DNA from: Aquificales bacterium | GTDB taxonomy: Bacteria > Aquificota > Aquificia > Aquificales > Aquificaceae | NCBI GenBank assembly: GCA_015491275.1 | Contig: WFWF01000012.1 | Coordinates: forward strand, 1-26,724 | Length of the DNA stretch: 26,724 nt | Reading direction: 5' to 3' | Shown: in pieces, positions 1-7,056 of the stretch | How positions within the stretch are numbered: the first letter of the stretch is position 1 | How the letters are laid out: each line of letters begins with the position of its first letter | Translations under genes and position numbers: made by a program | The notes under the pieces: model-generated | Told to the model about the DNA's origin: nothing | Seen by the model: the letters and a program-made list of their open reading frames with translations, nothing else | Database searches by the model: none

Positions 1-491
1 GCTTTTATACCCTTATTAAAGGGGTGTTTTATTTCAACAAAATCCGTTACATAGTCAGCCACCTTTATTATTTCCTGGGGTGCATTCCTACCAGTCAAGC
101 ATATATGTTTCTCTTCCCTTTTATTTTTTATGAAATCCACTACCTCATCCACTGGAAGCATATTAAGGGACATAGCTACATTTATTTCATCACATATAAT
201 GAAATCCGCATCAGAGTTCATTAAATCTTTACTTTTTTTCCAAGCTTCTTCCACCGCCCTTTTATGAGAAGGGAAGCCCTTGGGAGCTTCCCACGAAAAG
301 CCTGCACCCATTACATATATTTCTATGGGGATGTTAAATTTCTTTATTGCTTCCCTTTCCCCTGAAAACCAATCCTCATTCTTTATAAATTGAACAATAG
401 CAACCTTCAATCCTGCACCTACTGCCCTTAGGGCGAGTCCGAAGGCTGCCTCTGTCTTGCCCTTTCCGTTTCCCGTATAAACGAGGATCAT
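1..491 (-). CDS. cobO: Corrinoid (cob(I)yrinate a,c-diamide) adenosyltransferase, 3' end cut by window edge
   Basis: Reading the minus strand from the ATG at 491 gives 163 open codons running off the left edge. The protein starts MILVYTGNGKGKTEAAFG, with an N-terminal P-loop (GNGKGKT, residues 7-13), followed by an 'ICDEIN' Walker-B-like strand near residue 105 and an 'LTGRNAP' motif near residue 135. This order is that of the BtuR/CobO/CobA family, which transfers the adenosyl group of ATP to the cobalt of corrinoids in the cytoplasm. Its ATG overlaps the sat stop codon as ATGA, so it is translationally coupled as the last visible gene of the sulfur operon. The reason for pairing with sulfate assimilation is unclear; sirohaem and cobalamin share early precursors, but that link is only an inference. 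The C-terminus is not visible. Confidence 0.9.
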   Translation of the reverse strand, partial: MILVYTGNGKGKTEAAFGLALRAVGAGLKVAIVQFIKNEDWFSGEREAIKKFNIPIEIYVMGAGFSWEAPKGFPSHKRAVEEAWKKSKDLMNSDADFIICDEINVAMSLNMLPVDEVVDFIKNKREEKHICLTGRNAPQEIIKVADYVTDFVEIKHPFNKGIK

Positions 492-1648
492 TCAACTATC
501 CTTTTTATCTTACTATGTGTATATTCTACAAGAAGTTTTGCTATTTCAAGTCTTACCATCTCTAAGGGTGGCATCGTACCTTCCATAAGCATTTTTCTTA
601 CCTTTGTCATACTGACATAGGTTCTGTATTTATCTCCGTGTCCGCAAGTTTTATCAGATGCCATTCCTCCACAAACAGAGCAGTAAAAGACATTACCTAC
701 CCTTATTATCTCTATGCCTATATCCTTAGGAAGCTTATCGAAAATTCTGTGGGCTTCAAAGGGATCATAAAAATTGCCGACACCTGCGTGATCCCTGCCT
801 ACTATAAAGTGGGTACACCCGAAATTCTTTCTTATTATGGCATGGAATACCGCTTCCCTCGGTCCCGCGTATCTCATTGATGTAGCGAGTCCGCCCATGA
901 TGACCCTTTCTTTCGGGAAAAATTTATCTATCAATAATTCATAGGCTCTTATTATCAAACCTGAATCAAAATCATCCTTTTTCTTTCTGCCTATTATCGG
1001 GTTTATGAACAGACCATCTCCTATTTCAAGGGCAAGTCTCTGTAGGTACTCGTGTGCCCTATGAGGAGCATTCCTTGTTTGAAAACCTACTATCTTCTTC
1101 CAACCTCTGTATGAAAAGATTTTCCTTGTTTCCGAAGGTTCAAGTTCCCAGTCTCTTAAAGGAAAGTCAGCCTCTTCTACAAGCCATATTTTGCCTCCTA
1201 TTGCCCACTCTCCCTTTGAGTAAAATAGACTCACACCAGGATGTTCTTTACTGCCCGTACCCCATACCGCTTTGGCAATCCTTTCAAGATCTATCTTAAA
1301 GACATCTTCAACATCCATGACACCTATTATCTTCAGATTGGTGTCCCTTATTGCTATACGGTCTCCTTTTGAGAATACGGGTTTTTCTTTTAATTGAAGT
1401 AATATAGGTATGGTCCAGACTTCGCCGGATGGTAATATCATCTTATGGGCTACTTCCTCAAGTTCCTCCCCCGTCATAAAACCCTCAAGCGGCGAAAATA
1501 CGCCCTTGGCTATGTTTTCCATGTCAAGGATTGTGTCAACATCAACAGTTATTGAGGGAAGAGATGTTGCCTCTTCCATAAATGTTTCCTTAAAGCTGTC
1601 TGGTATTTTTCTGAGTACAAGTTTTCCTCCGTGAGGCTCCGTAATCAT
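488..1648 (-). CDS. sat: Sulfate adenylyltransferase (ATP sulfurylase)
   Basis: This 386-residue cytoplasmic enzyme makes APS and pyrophosphate from sulfate and ATP, or runs in reverse. The signature QTRNAPHRAH is at residues 190-199 (normally QxRNPxHxAH, with both catalytic histidines kept and Ala for Pro) and GRDHAGVG at 284-291. A cysteine cluster C323-x2-C326-x8-C335-x-H337 near the C-terminus matches the zinc site of single-domain bacterial and archaeal ATP sulfurylases from thermophiles. There is no APS kinase domain, which agrees with the APS-type reductase encoded two genes upstream. The start overlaps the tauE stop as ATGA and the stop overlaps the cobO start as ATGA, so the gene lies inside a coupled operon. 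Because reductase genes are adjacent, the assimilatory direction is the likeliest one. Confidence 0.95.
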   Translation of the reverse strand: MITEPHGGKLVLRKIPDSFKETFMEEATSLPSITVDVDTILDMENIAKGVFSPLEGFMTGEELEEVAHKMILPSGEVWTIPILLQLKEKPVFSKGDRIAIRDTNLKIIGVMDVEDVFKIDLERIAKAVWGTGSKEHPGVSLFYSKGEWAIGGKIWLVEEADFPLRDWELEPSETRKIFSYRGWKKIVGFQTRNAPHRAHEYLQRLALEIGDGLFINPIIGRKKKDDFDSGLIIRAYELLIDKFFPKERVIMGGLATSMRYAGPREAVFHAIIRKNFGCTHFIVGRDHAGVGNFYDPFEAHRIFDKLPKDIGIEIIRVGNVFYCSVCGGMASDKTCGHGDKYRTYVSMTKVRKMLMEGTMPPLEMVRLEIAKLLVEYTHSKIKRIVE

Positions 1649-2409
1649 ATCATACCTCCTTCTAATGATTTATAGATTAGATTTGATGCAATAATGAGAA
1701 GCATAAAGGAAACTACAAGCTTGAGTTTTTTTTGAGGATACCTGTTTCCTATGAGGGATCCGATCAGTGCACCCACAACACCGCCGATCAGCATAAGCTT
1801 TAGTATGTTCCATTCTATATTTCCGTAACCGCTGTGCAACAGTGCTCCTACTAAAGAGATTATAAGTCCGAAAGAAAGATCTGTTCCTATTATCTTTGAA
1901 ATGTTCATCTTTGTAAATAAGAGTAAAAATGCTGTTCCTAAGGCACCAGCACCTGCGGATGTGAAGCCTACTTCTAATCCTATAAGTGTACTTAAAGGTA
2001 ACAGAAAGAAAGGTGATTTGTCTCCGAATTTACTTAAGTATTCTTTATAGGGGAATAAGCATGTGAATATGTTTATCAGTGATGAGATTAAGACTATAAG
2101 TCCCACAATCAATATTACCAATGATCTGAAATCCTTATCCATCACATTTATCAACCACGATCCTCCTATAACACCGGGTATCCCGCCCCCAGCCATTATT
2201 GTTATGTATCTTTTATCAATATTTCCCGCCTTAAAATAGGTTAGGGATGACACAGCTTTTACTATGGTGGAGAAGAAAAGTGCTGTTCCCACAGCGGTGG
2301 GAGGATCAATGTTCCATACCATTATAAGAAGAGGGGCTGTAATTGTCCCTGCACCTATACCTGTTAATCCTATAAGTAAGCCTATTATCAAGCCTGCGAT
2401 AATTTCCAT
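1645..2409 (-). CDS. TauE/SafE-family membrane transporter (sulfite/sulfur anion permease)
   Basis: This 254-residue polytopic membrane protein has about eight hydrophobic segments in two related halves. Each half opens with a Gly-rich helix, 'GLLIGLTGIGAGTITAPLL' near residue 9 and 'LEVGFTSAGAGALGTAFLLL' near residue 145, the hallmark of the TauE/SafE (DUF81) family. Family members export sulfite, sulfoacetate or related anions, and some move sulfate. The gene lies 4 bases after cysH and overlaps sat by 4 bases, so it works with sulfate assimilation. No ABC (CysTWA) or SulP sulfate transporter is visible here, so it could be either the sulfate importer or a valve for toxic sulfite. The sequence alone does not decide the direction or the substrate. 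Confidence 0.85.
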   Translation of the reverse strand: MEIIAGLIIGLLIGLTGIGAGTITAPLLIMVWNIDPPTAVGTALFFSTIVKAVSSLTYFKAGNIDKRYITIMAGGGIPGVIGGSWLINVMDKDFRSLVILIVGLIVLISSLINIFTCLFPYKEYLSKFGDKSPFFLLPLSTLIGLEVGFTSAGAGALGTAFLLLFTKMNISKIIGTDLSFGLIISLVGALLHSGYGNIEWNILKLMLIGGVVGALIGSLIGNRYPQKKLKLVVSFMLLIIASNLIYKSLEGGMI

Positions 2410-2413
2410 GGTT

Positions 2414-3073
2414 TCATTCCTTATAGAATGTATGTATTCCGCATTCCAACTTTTTACCTCCCCATCTGCCCGATCTCGGATCGTCCTTTTTCACAGGGAG
2501 TGCGGTACAGGGTTTACACCCTATACTTGTGTAACCTTCATCGTAAAGACTCAGATAAGGTAATCCCTTTCTAACAGTATAATTCCATACCTCCTTCCAT
2601 GTCCAATAAGCTAATGGGTTTAATTTTACAATTTCCTTGCCACCGGGCAATGTAACCCTTTCAACTATTTCAATATTTGCCCTTGTAGGCGATTGTTCCC
2701 TTCTTAAGCCCGTTATCCAGAGATCGTAGTTTTTTAATTCATTAAATAAGGGTTCTACCTTTCTTAATTTACAACACAGATCCGGGTTGCTTTTGTAAAG
2801 TTTTCCGTACCTTTTCTCAAACTCTTCTACTTCCAGATCAGGTTTTACTATTTTTAAGTTAAAGTTCCACTCATTTAAGAGCTTGTCAACGAACTCATAT
2901 ACTTCATCAAAGTGATAGCCTGTATCTATGAATAGCACGGGTATATCTCTTTTTATATCAATATCAAGTAACATGTGAAGTATTACAACATCTTCAACTT
3001 GAAAACTGCATGTGAAACATGCCTTTTCCCCGAACTTTTCAATGTGTTCCTTTAATATCTCTTTAACTTCCAT
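2414..3073 (-). CDS. cysH: Assimilatory APS reductase (CysH-type, [4Fe-4S])
   Basis: This 219-residue member of the PAPS/APS reductase family reduces adenylyl sulfate to sulfite and AMP using thioredoxin-type reductant. The Cys pair C100-C101 and C186-x2-C189 form the CC...CxxC set that binds a [4Fe-4S] cluster and marks the APS-using class, as opposed to cluster-free PAPS reductases. The catalytic cysteine is in the C-terminal ECGIH motif (C211). The nucleotide-binding region includes 'TGLRREQSPTR' at 121-131 and 'CSFQVEDVVI' near residue 22. The absence of an APS kinase here agrees with this. The ATG directly abuts the TAA of the sulfite reductase gene (TAAATG), with a strong GGAGG ribosome site inside the end of that gene, so the two are coupled. 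Confidence 0.94.
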   Translation of the reverse strand: MEVKEILKEHIEKFGEKACFTCSFQVEDVVILHMLLDIDIKRDIPVLFIDTGYHFDEVYEFVDKLLNEWNFNLKIVKPDLEVEEFEKRYGKLYKSNPDLCCKLRKVEPLFNELKNYDLWITGLRREQSPTRANIEIVERVTLPGGKEIVKLNPLAYWTWKEVWNYTVRKGLPYLSLYDEGYTSIGCKPCTALPVKKDDPRSGRWGGKKLECGIHTFYKE

Positions 3074-5275
3074 TTACCTCCTCCTTACTGTAAGCACATA
3101 GTGGGAGTTTTCCTGATCAATATCTATAACCTCATGACCGTGATCCCTCATGCTTGCGGATACACTCCTTACGGACTCCTCATCTTTCAGCAAGACTACA
3201 AGGACGGAACCTATTTCCATTGATTCTATCTTTTGTTTTGCAAGTATGAAGTTATACGGGCATTCTTCATTTCTGAGATCCATTATCTCCTTCCTTGCTT
3301 TATCTTTTATACCCTTCTCCAGTTTTTCTTTTGTTTGCCTTTTAAGAAGCTCATAGGCTTTTCTGCAAGCACTTATAAACTCTTCAACCTCCCCTACGGA
3401 CGGATTTTCCTTTTTAAGTAAATTCAAGAATTTTTCATCCACATATCTTCTTCCTATGACATGTTCAGCGAATTTAAGTATCGCTTCTTCTCCTTCCGCC
3501 TTGATGCCGAAGGGTACGAGCATCCCTTTACACACCACTGTAAGGGCTTCTTTAAGATGGACTGATGCGTCTTCTTCAAAACCCTGTTGTATGTGTGCCT
3601 TTGCTTGAGAGACCATCCTTTCAGCTTCACTTATTGATGTTTCAACCATGTCAGCAACTATTCCCATACATTCTCCCACTCCTACTTCCTCAAGAGAGAA
3701 CTCTTTGTCGGAGCCGAAATCCTTAAAGTAGTCAATCTCCTCCTTCGTATGTAAATGCTTTTCAAGGATATCCTTGAAGCTTTCTTCCCCTACCCTCTCA
3801 AGAAATTCTGTAAATGTTTCATTTTCCTGCCTTGAAGTTTCGTAATATATGAGAATATCTTCTACCGCATTCGGTACATTCTTAGCGGGTATCTTAAGGG
3901 ATCTTTTTCCTATCTTTGTAGGTGTTCCCCCTAAGTGAAAGATATAGTGAGGTGCAAGTTTGCCGTTTATCTTTTTAGCAACTCCGTGAAGACCTATATC
4001 CGCTATATGGTGGTGGCCGCATGAGTTGGGACAGCCGCTTATCTTTATCCTTACGGGTAGATGGGAAAATTTATCTACAGTTTTTTCCAGGGCTTCCGCA
4101 ACTCCGCGTGAGGAAGTTATTCCGAGACTGCATGTCTCCGAACCGGGACAGCACACTATATCCTTTATACTTCCTGTCCATTTAATATCAAAACCATATC
4201 TTACAAGTGTATCTTTAATCTCATTAAAGTACTCTTCGGGTATGTTATAAAGGAGTATATTTTGATCTTGAGTTAATCTTATATTAAGTGAGTACCTTAT
4301 AGCTATATCCGTGAGGGTTCCAACCTCTGGTGAGGTTATATTACCTTTTCTTAAAAGTATATTCAAGGCGTACTTTCTGTCTTTCTGAACTATTGGGTTT
4401 ACTAAGTGGAAATTTCCTCTGGGTAGGTAAGTTTTAGGGTTGAAATCTTCATCTTCTTTTTTAAGGTGCTTGTACTCTTTCCAAAACAGGTCTTTGAATT
4501 TTTCAAATCCTACCCTTTCTATAAGAAACTTTAGTCTATTTCTCCTTTTGTTCCTCCTATCTCCGTATTTGTTAAAAACTTCAAGCACAGCTTTTATTAC
4601 GCTCGGGATGTATTCGGGCTTAACAAAATCTATTAGTAGCTTGCCTATATGTGGTGTATCCCCCTGACCTCCACCTACATACACTTTAAAGCCATGTTTA
4701 TTTTCCTTAGTTGTTGCAATTATGCCTACATCGTTGAACCTTGCGTAAGCGCAGTCTTTTTCACAACCTGAGAAAGTTATCTTGAATTTCCGCGGTAGGT
4801 TTCTGTATATACCGATGAATTTTTCTGTTGTTATCCTTGCACATTGGCCCGCATTTATTACTTCCAGGGGGCATATTCCGGAGAAACAGCATGATGTGAT
4901 ATTTCTTACCGTATCACCACACGCGTCCTTTGTTGTTAATCCGCATTCGTTGATAATTTCCACCGCTTGGGGTATATCCTCAAGCTTCACCCAGTGGTAT
5001 TGGATATCCTGCCTTGTTGTTATATGCAATATGCCGTTTGAATATCTGTCTCCTATCTCCGCGAGGGTCTTAAGCTGTTCTGGTGTTATTTCACCTCCGG
5101 GTACTTTCACCCTTATCATAAAAAAACCCTTTTGTCTCTGGCCGTATATGCCGTTTTTTAATCTCTCCTTCTTGAATTGATGTTCATCTATTTCACCCTT
5201 AATGTATCCATCTACAAGCTTTTTTATGTATTCAACATCTTCAATCCAATAAGCGTTCAATAATTTTCCTTTCAT
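3074..5275 (-). CDS. sir: Sirohaem sulfite reductase with C-terminal HEPN-like and TusA-like domains
   Basis: At 733 residues this is longer than the usual 500-570 residues of NirA/CysI-type sulfite reductases. The two-fold ferredoxin-like/sirohaem core covers about residues 40-480. The cofactor site in the second half is C376-x5-C382 and C415-x3-C419 (SGCPNSCG). The first half carries a parallel set, C129-x5-C135 and C171-x3-C175 (SGCEKDC). Residues about 545-645 form a helical HEPN-like stretch, and residues about 663-730 resemble TusA, with the sulfur-carrier-type cysteine C672 in an 'NEECPYNF' context. The product reduces sulfite to sulfide with six electrons; the TusA part may bind the sulfur product (inference). 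The RBS GGGAGGT sits just before the ATG at 5275, immediately next to a strong hairpin block. It is the first gene of the sulfur operon. Nitrite reduction is a less likely alternative, given the neighbours. Confidence 0.88.
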   Translation of the reverse strand: MKGKLLNAYWIEDVEYIKKLVDGYIKGEIDEHQFKKERLKNGIYGQRQKGFFMIRVKVPGGEITPEQLKTLAEIGDRYSNGILHITTRQDIQYHWVKLEDIPQAVEIINECGLTTKDACGDTVRNITSCCFSGICPLEVINAGQCARITTEKFIGIYRNLPRKFKITFSGCEKDCAYARFNDVGIIATTKENKHGFKVYVGGGQGDTPHIGKLLIDFVKPEYIPSVIKAVLEVFNKYGDRRNKRRNRLKFLIERVGFEKFKDLFWKEYKHLKKEDEDFNPKTYLPRGNFHLVNPIVQKDRKYALNILLRKGNITSPEVGTLTDIAIRYSLNIRLTQDQNILLYNIPEEYFNEIKDTLVRYGFDIKWTGSIKDIVCCPGSETCSLGITSSRGVAEALEKTVDKFSHLPVRIKISGCPNSCGHHHIADIGLHGVAKKINGKLAPHYIFHLGGTPTKIGKRSLKIPAKNVPNAVEDILIYYETSRQENETFTEFLERVGEESFKDILEKHLHTKEEIDYFKDFGSDKEFSLEEVGVGECMGIVADMVETSISEAERMVSQAKAHIQQGFEEDASVHLKEALTVVCKGMLVPFGIKAEGEEAILKFAEHVIGRRYVDEKFLNLLKKENPSVGEVEEFISACRKAYELLKRQTKEKLEKGIKDKARKEIMDLRNEECPYNFILAKQKIESMEIGSVLVVLLKDEESVRSVSASMRDHGHEVIDIDQENSHYVLTVRRR

Positions 5276-5283
5276 CTTTTACC

Positions 5284-5567
5284 TCCCTGCGGTCGGAGAC
5301 CCCTTCCGTAAGGGAGGGGAGGAGACCGCAAAATATGTTAGAATAGTAATAACCCCAAAGGCACTCTCCGCTTCCGCGGAGGGAAACGGTTTCGGGGTAT
5401 GTAAGATGAACACTATCTGGCTTCCCTTGGAGGGAAGTCGGGACACGGAGAGGCAAGACCCTCCGTGTGGGGCGCTGTCAACCGTCCCTATGTGGGGAGT
5501 GTTGGCTGTGCTATGCATGGCTAACCTCACCTACAAGCTCCTCCCGTTAGGGAGGAGTAGTTAACGG
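5284..5567 (+). mobile_element. Hairpin-rich non-coding block, candidate IS200/IS605- or IS607-type 3' end with omega-RNA-like structure
   Basis: This GC-rich, gene-free block carries at least five stable stem-loops: 5288-5294 with 5324-5330, enclosing 5300-5307/5312-5319 with a GTAA (GNRA) loop; 5366-5371/5376-5381; 5421-5426/5432-5437; 5443-5450/5461-5468, a perfect 8-bp stem; and 5538-5545/5550-5557, also a perfect 8-bp stem. The last, read on the plus strand, is AAGCTCCTCCC, GTTA loop, GGGAGGAGTAGTTAAC. This arrangement, a final hairpin followed by GTAGTT, is what I know from right ends of TnpB-carrying elements. A 38-codon open stretch before it (GGKSGHGEARPSV) is reminiscent of degenerate TnpB tails, but this is weak. 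No transposase catalytic region remains. Alternatively it is a structured leader RNA of the minus-strand sulfur operon. Confidence 0.4.
5538..5565 (+). repeat. Perfect 8-bp inverted repeat with GTTA loop, putative element right end
   Basis: Arms CTCCTCCC (5538-5545) and GGGAGGAG (5550-5557) pair without mismatch around GTTA, and the trailing sequence is TAGTTAAC. In IS605/IS607-related elements this kind of hairpin plus GTAGTT tail closes the right end and the omega-RNA scaffold, with the guide beginning directly after. The position of the end is inferred, not proven. Confidence 0.4.
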
Positions 5568-5590
5568 AATCACCTCCGTATTTGAGATAC

Positions 5591-5607
5591 TGCATTTAAC
5601 ATGCCAA
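5591..5607 (-). promoter_or_regulatory. Sigma-54 (RpoN) -24/-12 promoter for the sulfur operon
   Basis: The minus strand reads TTGGCATGTTAAATGCA from 5607 down to 5591. Against the consensus YTGGCACGNNNNTTGCW it has 11 of 13 fixed positions, including GG and GC separated by exactly 10 bases. Transcription would start near 5580 and run through the hairpin block to the sulfite reductase ATG at 5275, a leader of about 300 bases. A sigma-54 activator gene is encoded divergently next to it. An inverted repeat GTTATCAATAAC at 5623-5634 lies upstream and could be an activator site, but that is speculative. Confidence 0.6.
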
Positions 5608-5706
5608 TTATTCACTTGTCCCGTTATCAATAACTTACATAAGCGAGGGATTTTTATGATGTATATCCTTTAAACATGTTTGTTTACAGCTTATACATAT
5701 TCGGAG

Positions 5707-7056
5707 ATGGAAAGGGTTATACTGTGTAGTGCTTCGGGAGATTTGGAGATAAGAGGTATTAAAAAATACGGAGAAGTACCCGAAGACATAAGCGAGCATG
5801 TTATCCTGCTTGATGTTGATACTCTCGGCTTATCTTCCGTGCCAGATATTATTGAGGACAATATCGTTATAGCTCTTACGGGTATTCAACTCCCGGGTTA
5901 TACCATGAAGTTAATGAGTATCGGATTCTTTGATGTTATAAATATTCCCGCTGATGAGGAAGAAATTGAGGAGAAGGTGATAGAAGCTTTAAGAATTCTT
6001 GAAGAAACAAGGGTTTACACATTAATATCCTCGGAAGATATACCGAAGGGTTATCTGTGTGAAGAGCTGTGTTCCATAGTCGGTAATCCTAAGAATATGG
6101 CGGAAGCCATAAGACTTGCAGGTAAAGCGGCTTCCCTTGATGTCCCTGTTCTTATAGCCGGAGAAAGCGGTACGGGTAAGGAGCTTTTTGCGCGGGCGAT
6201 ATGGAAGCTATCAAAGAGGTGGCAGGGACCTTTTGTTGCAATAAATTGTTCAACCATACCAGAAAATCTTTTTGAGGCTGAACTCTTCGGTTATGAAAAG
6301 GGTGCATTTACCGGGGCTGTATCGCGGAAAAAAGGATTAATTGAGGAAGCCAATCACGGCATCCTCTTCCTTGACGAGCTTGGAGACATGCCTCTATCGG
6401 TGCAGACGAAACTTTTAAGGGTTTTGCAGGAGAAGAAGATAAGGCGTGTAGGCGGAAAGGAAGAGATACCTGTTGATGTGAGAGTAATAGGGGCTACCAA
6501 TAGGGATCTTGAAGCGATGGTAAGAGAGGGTAAATTCAGAGAGGACCTATTTTTTAGGCTTAATGTTATAAATATATATTTACCACCCCTGAGGGAAAGA
6601 AAAGAAGATATACCTATATTGCTTGAGTGTATGATAAAGAAATTTTCAAGGGAATACAGTAAAAGGATAAAAGGCTACACAAGAGGATTTTTGGAAACAC
6701 TTCTTGAGTACAATTGGCCCGGAAATGTAAGAGAACTGGAGAATGTAGTTAAGAGAGCTATCGCGTTATCTTCAAAAAATATACTTTCTGCTAAGGATAT
6801 TCCCGATCTTAAGGAGATTCATTATTCCCATAGGGAAACAAAGGGTTGGAAGGATGCTTTAAGGGAAGAGATAAAGGTGAGGCTTTCAATAGGTGAGGTA
6901 GATATATATGATAAGGTAATGAATGAGGTTGAAAAATTGCTTATAGAAGAAGCTTTCAGATTTTCCGGTAATAATCAGCTTAGGGCATCAAAACTTTTAG
7001 GTATAAATCGCCTTACGCTCAGAAGAAAATTGGAAGCTATACATCAGAACTTGTAA
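5707..7056 (+). CDS. NtrC-family sigma-54-dependent transcriptional activator with degenerate receiver
   Basis: From the ATG at 5707 the protein is 449 residues. An in-frame TAA at 5671 excludes starts further up; a TTG at 5680 would add nine residues, but ATG 5707 lies just before the first predicted strand of the N-terminal domain. Residues about 3-105 look like a receiver, yet the acidic pair is absent (VILCSASGD) and the usual Lys-Pro is replaced by NIP, although 'LLDVDTLG' at 34-41 could still hold an Asp. The AAA+ domain has Walker A GESGTGKE (152-159), the sigma-54-contacting GAFTGA (199-204), Walker B GILFLDELGD (218-227) and arginine-finger region FREDLFFRL (277-285). A Fis-type helix-turn-helix closes the protein (about 419-443). 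It should drive nearby RpoN promoters; the site at 5591-5607 is the obvious target. Its end overlaps the convergent barrel gene by 13 bases. Confidence 0.92.
   Translation: MERVILCSASGDLEIRGIKKYGEVPEDISEHVILLDVDTLGLSSVPDIIEDNIVIALTGIQLPGYTMKLMSIGFFDVINIPADEEEIEEKVIEALRILEETRVYTLISSEDIPKGYLCEELCSIVGNPKNMAEAIRLAGKAASLDVPVLIAGESGTGKELFARAIWKLSKRWQGPFVAINCSTIPENLFEAELFGYEKGAFTGAVSRKKGLIEEANHGILFLDELGDMPLSVQTKLLRVLQEKKIRRVGGKEEIPVDVRVIGATNRDLEAMVREGKFREDLFFRLNVINIYLPPLRERKEDIPILLECMIKKFSREYSKRIKGYTRGFLETLLEYNWPGNVRELENVVKRAIALSSKNILSAKDIPDLKEIHYSHRETKGWKDALREEIKVRLSIGEVDIYDKVMNEVEKLLIEEAFRFSGNNQLRASKLLGINRLTLRRKLEAIHQNL

Noticed and set aside
4782..5180. Plus-strand open frame of 132 codons inside the sulfite reductase gene
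   Set aside because: It is antisense to a strongly supported gene, with no domain and no ribosome site.
5241..5456. Second minus-strand open frame (71 codons) overlapping the sir start
   Set aside because: No ribosome site, low-complexity composition, and it overlaps the well-supported sulfite reductase start.
5279..5530. Minus-strand open frame of 83 codons across the hairpin block
   Set aside because: It lies over perfect stem-loops, has no recognisable domain or ribosome site, and an in-frame TAG lies just upstream; open by chance in GC-rich structured DNA.
5284..5567. RNase P RNA, tmRNA, SRP RNA or cobalamin riboswitch
   Set aside because: The GGAGACC strings recall a B12 box, but the order and flanking elements do not fit on either strand. 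No tmRNA tRNA-like ends, no SRP apical GGAAG loop in context and no RNase P P4 core were seen.
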